Shown here piece by piece: positions 21,266-31,068 of a DNA stretch of 64,000 nucleotides. The stretch covers positions 7,254,001-7,318,000 of the forward strand of contig NC_071329.1 of assembly GCF_010183535.1 (NCBI RefSeq), written 5' to 3'. The translations under genes and the position numbers were made by a program. Positions within the stretch are counted from its first letter, which is position 1, and each line of letters opens with the position of its first letter. This stretch comes from Caenorhabditis remanei (taxonomy: Eukaryota > Nematoda > Chromadorea > Rhabditida > Rhabditidae). Below the pieces are notes generated by a model. It was not told the DNA's origin. It saw nothing but the letters and a program-made list of their open reading frames with translations, and did not search any database.

Positions 21266-22463
21266 TAGTAGTGGATAAAACAACTTTTTGGCCAAAGTTT
21301 AGGGCTCAAAACAAAATATTTATTTCTGTCAATTCCAAAGTTAGACTCAAAATCTTTTTGTTTTTTTGAACAAGTTGTTTTTTGACGAAAATGGTCAATA
21401 TCTGAAAAATTGAAAATTTTGAATATATTGTTTTCCATCGTGACGAATTGCTGATTTCAACATGGGTGACACAAATATTTCAAAATCAAACGAAATTCGA
21501 GGCCTAAACTTCTGTTCGTATTTCTCTTTTTCAACCATATCGCTACTGTTATATGGAGAGCCCATTAAAAATCAACATTTTCTTCAACATCATTCTCGTT
21601 TTTCTTTAATGTTATCAAGTGTTTCGTTATTTATGTTTTCTATTAGAATAAAGTTTTAAAGATTTTTCCCTGTTTCTAAGGATCAAAAACCTTCTGTATT
21701 CCATTGTATTGATAATCTTTACGTACCTTACTCATCTTACTTTTAATCACTCAAATATTTAGAACATTCACCTCTCGAACATAGAAGATTTTTGAATGAC
21801 TTACTATTACTTTTATTGTAGAGGATACTTATTTATAAAGATAAATTGTTTATACGCGACTGTTTTTAAAATTCACTGATTCTGGGTCTCTTCGCAGACA
21901 TTCTTATAATACTCGTTGTACACTTGGAACTGTACACTGGACACTAAGGAAGGATCCCGTTGTACTCTAGGGAAGGTTGTACATTAGGGAAGGATCCCGA
22001 GTCGAGACAGATATGTGTGAAAAATGTCGGTGGCGGGAATTGGTGGGCAAGCAAACATCATGTTATCCTCCTCTTTTGTTACAAACCGACCAATTTTTTG
22101 TATTTCTGGGATGGTTTCGGGAAAAAGGGGAGAAACTTTTTACTTGTAGAACTTACAGAAATTTGAAGAAAAGGAGAATTCAAGAAAAAAACAGTACGAG
22201 ATATTTCAAACACTCGCAAAATTCGTGCTTTCTGATATCCGACACGCCAGGCACCAGCATTAGTTTGGGATGAGTCCCTGTCCTACTGTATTTCTGTAGG
22301 ACTGGTTTCCACTGGAATCCTTTACTCATATCTTCATGGTCGAGAAGATAGGATGCCGAGGCAGGTAGTAGCGTATCAATTAGCCTACCAGTCCGTCAGA
22401 ACAGAAAGGGCAGATGCGTAAGACGCAAACGGAAGGAAAGCTATCAGACATAAAGCTATCAGA

Positions 22464-23030
22464 ATGTGTTTTTGGAACATTGACACATCTATTCCAAAAC
22501 ACAAACCGTTTCTCATTATGAAACTTCCACTAGTGCCGTTTAAATTGGTTACTGAGTTTATGGACTCAAATGAAATGTAAGTTATAGGATATCCAAAATT
22601 TGTTCACTATCATTCTTCTGTTGGTTGTTCAAGAATACCGTAGTTAAATTTAGTTAGCAGTTCCTCGTCTTCTACAAAACACAAAACTAGTATTTTTACA
22701 GAATTCGATGTGCTCTTATCGTCTGGAATATTTTCTCAGTGTTTCGAAATACAAACTTAAAGAACTCCATGTTCATTTGAGTAACCAAAGTTTACTATAC
22801 GACTTGGTCAAATCGAATAAAACTATCTTATGTATTTTTTTCCGGAAAGGAAAATCTGAAAAACAGTTGGAGTCAGTTTTGAAAATGCAGAAGTTATGTG
22901 AAAAGTTCGTAAGAAACGTTAGGAAAAATGCTTTATGTATATAAAACGCATTAATTTGTTTCAGATGCGACAGTGAAGATAACACAATTTTATGGATTGA
23001 ATATTTTTCATCTAAAACGATTGTTTGATT
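22464..23030 (+). pseudogene. F-box gene fragment C
   Basis: A first exon at 22464-22576 is nearly identical to exon 1 of the gene at 27541 (MKLPLVPFKLVTEFMDSNE). It is followed by a similar intron and an exon 2 from about 22702. The start of exon 2 lacks seven bases relative to the intact gene, which breaks the frame. An exon 3 start (22966) is present but the homology stops after about 60 bp at a TGA, with the FBA_2 region gone. This is a 5' fragment of the same family with its promoter retained. Confidence 0.75.
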
Positions 23031-23775
23031 ATTCCCTCATTTCAGAGCTAACTGGAGTAAAACCATAGGCAGTGGCATTCTAAAGAAGAGATCGGACTTG
23101 GAAGGAGTTCTACGAAACAGTTGGCACCTGCAAAAATGAAGTTCTAAAATTCTGAATTTTAGACTTTTAGATGTGTTTTTTTTGCCGTGCCAAGTAACTA
23201 GCTTTGACTATATTTTGGCACGATCAGTAATACGGTTACACACTGTCACTAGATGTTTAGTATATTACGTTTCTAATATAGAAGGGCATAGCCACCTGTA
23301 ACGAACAAATGACACATTGCATGCGAATGATCTCATTGCTCCTATTGTACCGATAGTTTAGAAGAGATAGAATTGTCTCTTGCTTGAAAAAAAAACACAG
23401 TTGATATCAATTAGTTCAGAACTCAAAAAAAGACAATTCTGGAAAACCTGCGATTAATGTTATTAGCAGAATACGGTTCATTTAACTGCGCTCTACCGAA
23501 ATTTACTAATAAAAAGGAAAGAGCAAAGAGACACAGAGAAAAGTGGCTCAGTCTTTAGGGATTCCAGCACAGTCAGTCAAGCTGTAAGAGCAGAGACGTT
23601 CTTTCACTTTACCCAATTTAGACGGACCTTTTGAGACATGAGGCATACATCATTAGGCCCAGCTGTCTGGCAACATTAAACCAGCATATGTGCAGCCTAC
23701 GCTTCAGAGTTTCCTCCTTTTTTCTTCTCTCGAGAAGCACATTTCATCGATTTTCTCCTGTTCCTCGTTTCAAGT
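23031..23775. other. Non-coding spacer
   Basis: No gene is supported. AT-rich sequence between the F-box fragment and the next F-box gene. Confidence 0.4.
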
Positions 23776-25399
23776 ATGTCAGCTGAGAAGAATTGGAATA
23801 ACTTATCTGTAAAATTGAAATGCCGATGTCTAATGAATTTGAATTTTAAAACAAGGTAATTGAAATACTTTCTAATATTCTTCATAACCCTCTGCATTTT
23901 TTTCAGATATCGTTTCCGCAGAACATCAAAAAGCGAAATGTCAATAATTGATGGTTTACCGATCAGTTTTGAAAGTGTCACTGTAATAAATGAGGATCTG
24001 AATCCATGCACTTCAGTGGTAATTGTTCAAGACAAGAACAGTAAGTTCACTATTACATCTCGGCAATTGTATTTCAAACAAGACACGATTCTACCTCTTT
24101 TGAATTATATTCTCGAGAAGGGACACGTGGAACAGTTTGTTGTGAGAAGTTCTGAAAAAGATGAAGTGTTTTCAGATGGTCCCAATCTAGAAGATAGTGT
24201 AGCCATGAAATGGGAATTGAGCCGATTCTTGAGAGAAATGAAACAGACACTTCATGTGATGGAAGAAGCATCAAAACCGAAAACCAATTGGAGTGATCTA
24301 CCCTCGGAATTGAAAATGGAGTGTATTGATTATATGACGTTAATGGAAAGGTGAGAGGTTTCCAATACTCATTTCATCCCTTCAACTTCCTTTTTTTCAG
24401 ATGGAACCTTCGACAAACCGCTCATGTTGAGAGAGATCTTGTTAATTCTCGAAAAATATTCGCTGAAACTGTAATTGTGGATGATAAGTTCTTCAGTTTC
24501 ACGACTAAATCTGGAATCGGAAACTTCTTTATAAGTTATGGGTATGATCCCGATAAACTGAGAAGAACATGCCCATTCATACTCTTTGTATTTCAAAAAT
24601 TGGCCGCTAATGTTTTGAAAATAGATGATGAAAACTGTCGTATGTTCAGCACACTAACGATTCCTCAGATGGAGACTGAATGTTTGGAACTCAACACAAT
24701 CATCTTTTTTCATAACAGCTTTTTCGAACTGTACTGCTGGCTCAGCATGCTGAAGAAATGTGTCAATGTTGTACTTGTGGAAAGGGACGGAGCAGACTTG
24801 AATAAATTCCCAGACTTACCAGCGGTAAGTAGAAACATTTAGTCAAACATTCCACACGGCTAGACTTCACTTAACTTTGAAAATTTTCTCCTGAAAAAAC
24901 AACTAATCATCTAATATTTCAATCATCATTTTTCAGGTTCTCAACGCGGAAACGATTCAATATATTGATGCCAAAAATATAGGAGTACTTGAAAGTTTCT
25001 TAAATGTTAGTTCGAAATGAGATTATCCACTTTTCAATGTAAAATTTATTTTATTTTTATTTTTTTCAGGCGTGGAGTAGACAACATCCAAAACTAAATA
25101 GCAATTTTCAAATGCGTTTAAAGTCTTTTGAAAGCATTGAGTCGCTGAAAAAAATGAATTCATGCATAGAATCACGGTGAGTTTCTCATTCAAGATGGTA
25201 AATGTATCGTATTCCTTTTCATTGCAGAGTCGGACAGAACGAGTGTTTCGATATGATTGTTTTAGATACAAATGATCCAGAAAAAGAAGTTTTTGTTGTT
25301 CAAAAGACTAAACAACGTGAAGTTTTCGTTTTTTTGCTTTCAGAGAATCAAGAACTGTCTACTGAATTTTTGGCATGGAAACAATTTGTCAAACACTGA
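23776..25399 (+). CDS. Protein with two F-box-like modules
   Basis: Six exons (23776-23855, 23907-24350, 24401-24824, 24937-25005, 25070-25176, 25228-25399) join in frame to 431 residues. The N-terminus, MSAEKNWNNLSVKLKCRCLM followed by RYRFRRTSKSE, aligns with an internal stretch around residue 160, NWSDLPSELKMECIDYMTLM followed by RWNLRQTAHVERDLV. The internal copy is a good nematode F-box (W-x-DLP-xELK...R..LR); the N-terminal copy is degenerate. Each is followed by a beta-rich segment starting with an ETVIVDD/ESVTVINED-type strand. The likely role is an SCF substrate adaptor. It is not close to the FBA_2 genes nearby; the exact associated domain is not recognised. Confidence 0.65.
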
Positions 25400-27540
25400 T
25401 TTTAATAATTGAATATTCAAACTAATAACTGGATATCATTTATTTCCCGTTTATCTACTTTTCATTAATATGTTTTTCATCATTTTCTGTTGCTAGGCAT
25501 CTTTCGACAATTTATGAATTTCGCTGATAGAAATACACGAAAACAGAGAGCATTTTTCATTCATCAATACTTTTGACAACAGAATATGAACATAGTCAAT
25601 CTTCAGAAGCGCCTTTCGTTAGCATTTGATTAAGTTAGTCTATGGAATCGACTGAATGATAATCAAACATGTTTATTTCTATTTAATCAAATGAATTTTA
25701 TTCGAAGCTATTCATTCAGTTTGCTCAATTCAATGTAGTGTTGTGAACCAATTAAAACTCAGAGTTGGAGAGATGGTTTAGGGAGAGATAGAGAGTAGAG
25801 TTTGATCATAATATCATTGTCAAGTTCAGTTTGAATTCTTCAGTCAGGGACAAAAATTAACACTTGATTAGAAACGAGTCTATTTGAAACGGTTAAAAAA
25901 ATATAACTTATTTTTTCTAATTAATCTAAACCATATTTTTAGTTCTTAATGGCATGTGTCCAACCCAGTTCCACCTAGTTCTGATTATTTCATGAAATTG
26001 AAAGCAATTTTTGAACTTTTCTTTTATACTCTCCAATATCAGTTAATACTGGAGAATATGAATCATGAAAAACTAAAGAATGTGGTCTCAATTCTTGTTA
26101 ATTGGTGTGTAGGGAGGAAATACGGAGTTGACTATGTTGATATCTCTTTACTAGAAATTTCGATGACTTATATAGGAATCAGAAGCGATTCTATCATTTG
26201 ATTTTTGTTGATGGTTGACTTTGGATAGTTTGAAAATAATTCGAAACGTTGAATCTGTTCATCTGAACAGAAAAGCAGAAATATTGAAAATGTACTGTAG
26301 ATTAGAACTCATAAACACTTTGAACAGAATCACAGAATTTTTTCCATTTTTTTAATGACAAGATGATAAATATTTGGTGTTCTAACGCAACCCGCATGTC
26401 TGTCCCACCTCCGCAGGTTCATCCAACTGGTCCATCCTATTTTCACGTGTTCACAAGCAAACCGCCACGATTTTGAAATGGGTCATCGATGGTCCGTGCT
26501 TTCAATGGAAAAATAAAATCTAACGTGTCTACAGTGACTCTTGAGCCATCCAACATCCATTAGCGGTCAGGCATTTTTCACTGATCCACATATCCAGCGA
26601 TGGTTCATCGCCAACTCATTTCATTGCTCTCCAAAAAATTTAAGTTACTATGAAAGTACAGTTTATTTATTGAAAAATATAAAATACAGCAGGAAAAATA
26701 ACTTATAAAGCATTCTGGATTGGTTGACACTTTTGTAGAAGGCTTGTGGAGAATAGAAGAGCAGACCGAACTGATCCGATTCGTTTGCCCTCTAACAAGA
26801 TTGATACTCCTGGGAGTGTGAGTCAAAAACAATATCTGGAAAACTGGCTCAGCCCCTTTTGATCTACAGAAAATAACGATCAAAATTTAATATTTTTTCA
26901 GTTTTTGTGATAACGACATTTTCTCTTAAGAATTGAGTTTCTAGCTTGTTTTGAAGCTTTTTTGCAGTGAGAGAGCCTGATTTCCAAATTTTGACATTTT
27001 GGCTAAAAATCACGTTATCTATAAAACGGTTCTGACTAAACAATACTTGGATATCAGATAAATTCTGCTAGAGCACCAATTTTTTGTATCTGGGATGGTT
27101 TTATTTAGGAAAGAGGGGAATAGGAGAATTCAAGAAAAAAGTTCCGAGATATTTCAAAGAGCTGAGAAATTCGCGCACACGCCAGGCACCAGAATTTGTT
27201 TCGGGTGAGTCCCCGTCCTACTGTATTGCTGTAGGACTGGTTTTCACTAGAATCCTTCACTCATATCAATATCTGCTAATCCTAATACACTATTACTCTT
27301 CATATAAATCTGATTTCTCACCCTTCCTGGTCATGGTCGGATGTCGTCTGGCAGGTAGTAGTATGTTTAACTGTAGACGGTTCTGTTAACTTACCAGACC
27401 CCCCAGCAGAAAGGACAGATGCGTAAGACGCAAACGATATGCACACAACGTTGTGAATCAATAATTGTTGCCTTTCTTCTCTAGTCATGGTTTGGAGAAT
27501 TGTGAAAAGTTCATTACATAGAGTTCATAAAGCTATCAGA
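25400..27540. other. Intergenic region upstream of F-box gene D
   Basis: Mostly non-coding. An 81-codon plus-strand frame at 25956-26201 has mixed hydrophobic composition and no family I recognise; it may be a fragment. From about 27080 the sequence matches the upstream region of fragment C (22080-22460), including the hairpin GTCCTACTGTATTGCTGTAGGAC at 27215-27237 (with a TTTC loop at 22280-22302). That block is probably the family promoter. Confidence 0.5.
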
Positions 27541-29406
27541 ATGTGTTTTTGGAACACTGACACATCTATTCCAAAACACAAACCGTTTCTCATTATGAAA
27601 CTTCCACTGGTGCCGTTTAAATTGGTTACTGAGTTTATGGACTCAAACGAAATGTAAGTTATAGGATATCCAAAATTTGTTCACTATTATTAGAGACTTC
27701 TGTTTGTAGTTCAAGAATACTGTAGTTCAATGTAGTTCCCAGTTCCTCGCCTCCTACAAAACACAAATCTTCTATTTTTACAGAATAAAGTTATCGATGT
27801 GCTCTTATCGTCTGGAATCTTTTCTCAGAATTTCGAAATACAAACTGAAGAAACTCACTGTTCATTTGAGCGACCAACGTTTAAGATACGATTTCGCTCA
27901 GTCGAATAACTTCTTATCTATTCTTTTCCGGAAGCAGAAGACTGAAAAACAGTTGGAGCCAGTTTCGAAAATGCAACAGTTATGGGAAAGGTTCGTCAGA
28001 AACGTTGAGATAATTTATGTTTATAAAACGCATTTGTTTTGTTTCAGATACGACGGTGAAGATAACACATTTTTAATGATTGAATATTTTTCATCTAACA
28101 CGGTTTTCGACTTGTATAAATGCATCAATGCACTATTTTCTTGTTCTTTAGTGGGATGGAACTTTTGTTTAGACCAACTGAGCACTGAAACTATGATGCA
28201 TTACTTGAACTTATCACTAGCAGAAAAATGCACCTGGTTCTCATTTATGAGAGGCAGTTTAAGTACTCCACTGTTAACCGAACTGATGGACAAAATACCG
28301 GTGTCGAAGCGACTTAAAATTGATTCAGATATTCCAATAGATTTTAAGCATTCGAATGTAAGTTTTTTGAAAGTGTCGCTCAGCTTCGTGAAGCGAAAAC
28401 ACATACAAAATCACTGTGTCTCGAAACATACCTTCATTTTCTCCGCTGTAAGCAACATACCGCACGCAATCCTATTTTTTAATTTGGATGCACTTCGGTT
28501 TATTATGGTTTTGTGAGTGAGCTCAAAAGCTGTCATGAATTATTCTTCTTATCTATCAAACTTTAAACGTTTTCAGGCCTTAAAATACCATGTCACTAGA
28601 TATAACAATGGTAAATGGATAACTCTGAATGATCTGAAATCAATTAGAAATGTTGGTTGGATAGAGTTAAAGTCCACAATTTTCGATTGTAATGATGTCA
28701 ACCAATTTTTGAATTATTGGGTGAATTGTGAAGAAGATATGCAGAAACTACTGGATTTAAATTTGAATGAAGGCACATTAATCGACGAAGATGTTCTTAC
28801 TGATCAACTCATCACTGTGCATGTCGAAGGGGCCAGTTCTCCTAATTTTTTTATGTAAGTTCACAAACAGTAAGATTATTATCTTTGTTATCAAGATATT
28901 ATCTGTTATCTGTGAGTGGTTCGATCATCTGCCATTTCACGAGTACTGTCAATTTTCACGTTATGGCTCTCATCTTTCGAATTCAATTTTGGAAAAACGG
29001 TGCCTTTTTTAACATTTTGAGTTTTACGAAATCCTGTGAAATGATAACTTGTTACAGAAAAGCAAAGAATCACAAACACAGGAAATTCGCACTTGGCCAT
29101 TTGGAGATAGAGAACGATAACTTGGTCAGATTTTCTTCTTGGGAAGCTGTTGGAGATATCCATGTTTTTAGAATTCTCGAGTTGCTCGAGAGGAAAAAGG
29201 AGTTGGAAGAAGAAATATCGATGATAGAGAAAAGAGGAAATCAGGTCGATATTTCTGATTTCTCAGAAGAAATGAGACAAAATAATTATAAATATGAAGA
29301 ACTACGGCGTTTGAAAATAAGTTTGATGAACAAGACCACGTCGGATTTCATTTTGAAATTTAAGATACTGGCTATCCAAATGTCTTGTTTGGGTATTGGT
29401 GGATAA
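27541..29406 (+). CDS. F-box/FBA_2-type protein, gene D
   Basis: Exons 27541-27653, 27784-27990, 28048-28357, 28577-28854 and 29058-29406 join in frame to 418 residues. Like gene A it has an N-terminal F-box (LIMKLPLVPFKLVTEFM, then LSMCSYRLESFL), an F-box-associated region (NVGWIELKSTIFDCNDVNQF) and a charged coiled-coil-like end (ILELLERKKELEEEISMIEK). Intron 2 (57 bp) has no stop and is a multiple of three, so retention would add 19 residues without breaking the frame. All splice phases match gene A. The predicted role is an SCF ubiquitin-ligase substrate receptor; the target is unknown. Confidence 0.8.
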
Positions 29407-29598
29407 AACAACTTTTTGGCCAAAGTTTAGGGCTCACTCGAAAACTAAAAAATGAGTTTCTGTCAACTTTAGAGATAGACTCAAAATCTTTTTATAATAC
29501 TTTTTTCAATCTTTCTAAAAACATTTCTGATGTTGACATCAATTTTCTAGCTTTTCAGGATAACCAATTCTAATTTTTGAGATTCTTGAAGTACTAAG

Positions 29599-29657
29599 CA
29601 GTGTTGTCGGGAATTCCGACTTCCGGATAAGAGAATTTTCACTTCCCGACATCTCTG
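29599..29657. mobile_element. Very short hAT-like foldback insertion
   Basis: A 59 bp block starts CAGTGTTGTCGGGAA and ends TTCCCGACATCTCTG (inverted CAGAGATGTCGGGAA). It is absent from the matching place in the inverted-repeat arm near 15570. The CAG ends suggest hAT; the flanking duplication is imperfect (GTACTAAG against GTAAGAGA). Confidence 0.5.
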
Positions 29658-29933
29658 GTAAGAGATGACGAAATTTTTCACTCAAAACAGTATTACTGTG
29701 TTGTCTAATCAGAACTTAATTTTTCCGATACAGAGTGAATAACATGATTTTTAGATGAAAATGTAGAAGTTTTGGAGTCATTTTGAACATGTTGTTTTTT
29801 GACGGAAATGGTCAATATCTGAAAAATTCAAAATTTTGAATATATTGTTTTCCATCGTGACAAATGGCTGATTTCGACATGGGTGACACAAATATTTCAA
29901 AATCAAACGAAATTCGAGGCCGAAACTTTTATT

Positions 29934-30075
29934 CAGTGTGTTTTCTCGAGGCGATCTCGAGAAATTCCTCGATTAATTCCCCGATTAATTCCTCGATTAA
30001 TTTCTCGAGAAATTCTCGCGAGAAATTTCTCGTAATGGCGTTTCTCGAGAAACTTTTTCTCGAGAACACACACTG
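29934..30075. mobile_element. 142 bp hAT-type MITE with 8 bp target duplication
   Basis: The ends are CAGTGTGTTTTCTCGAG and inverted CAGTGTGTGTTCTCGAG, flanked by CTTTTATT on both sides (29926-29933 and 30076-30083). An 8 bp duplication with CAG-type ends is the hAT hallmark. The interior is made of repeated CTCGATTAATTC/TCTCGAGAAATT units. The same flank in the inverted-repeat arms (for example about 21510) lacks it. Confidence 0.85.
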
Positions 30076-30083
30076 CTTTTATT

Positions 30084-31068
30084 CGTACTTCTCCTTTTCA
30101 ACCATTTCGATGCATTTATTTGGAGAGCCCATCAAAGAATCAACATTTTCTTCAACATCATCCTCCTTTTTCTTTAATGTTATCAAGTGTTTCGTTATTT
30201 ATGTTTTTCTATTAGAATAAAGTTTTAAAGTTTTTCCCTGTTTCTATGGATCCTATTAAATCAGTTCAAAAATCTTCTGTATTTCATTGTTTTGAGACAA
30301 TTTAATGTAATAATTTTAATGTTTTATGATTTTCCTCTAACTTACCTGCAAAAGACTGCAGAATAAATCGTTATTTACTGAAAAACTTGCAGTTTTGGTA
30401 TTGCGGACATTCAATTGGATCATTCTGTCCCTTTGATCAAATTTTGAGGTTCTGGATCAAGTTCCAAAGATGATGAATGATTGAAGTCTGTTCCAGTTAC
30501 AACTTTTTCTAATTCTGACAGAAAATGTTTCATTTCACAAGGCGGGAGGGAACAAATTGATAAAATAGAATAAGGCGATAAAAATTGGAGGTGAGAGAGA
30601 TTGACAGTAAAGATAGCCTATAAAATAGAAATACATTATCACAGCGAGATGGTTTGGATGATGGTGGTCCATTGGATGCAATATAAAATTAATAATACAA
30701 AGTGAATTTCAATTGAAAAACTAAAGGTGTGTGGGGGACGGGTTTACAGGGTATGTTAGCATTGCTAGAAGAAAAGGGAATTTTTAAAATTTCAAAAGTT
30801 AAAATAGTAACAAGAAATGTTGGGTTTGGATTGGGGGGGGGGGGGGGGGGGCTCTGTGTGAAATCACCGGTCTAAATTGTATGCAAAAAGGGAAACTGAA
30901 AAAAAACAAAACAGGGGGAAATACAAAAAGAAATGGGTTAAAAGGAGGCTATAGGAAATGGAAATTTTACAATTTACACACAATGAAACGATAGAGTGCT
31001 GGTGTTGAATGGCACATGAGGTCATATGATTGGAGAGAAGGAGTGAATGAATCGGTGTCGTTGGCTCC
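30084..31068. other. 3' flank of dab-1 with a G19 tract
   Basis: No gene. The tract of 19 consecutive G at 30833-30851 lies about 220 bp downstream of the dab-1 stop codon, probably in or near its 3' UTR. On the dab-1 coding strand it reads as poly-C. The earlier part matches the 3' flank of the F-box genes. Confidence 0.6.

Larger units (their letters stand above)
18180..22000. repeat. Right arm of large inverted repeat
   Basis: Inverted copy of 14240-17595. It contains truncated F-box gene B and a 1268 bp mariner insertion (19998-21265). It lacks the solo LTR and about 230 bp present in the left arm. Its outer end near 21980-22000 fades in a CTTCCCTAGAGTACAAC-type repeat shared with the left arm at about 14250-14285. 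Confidence 0.9.
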
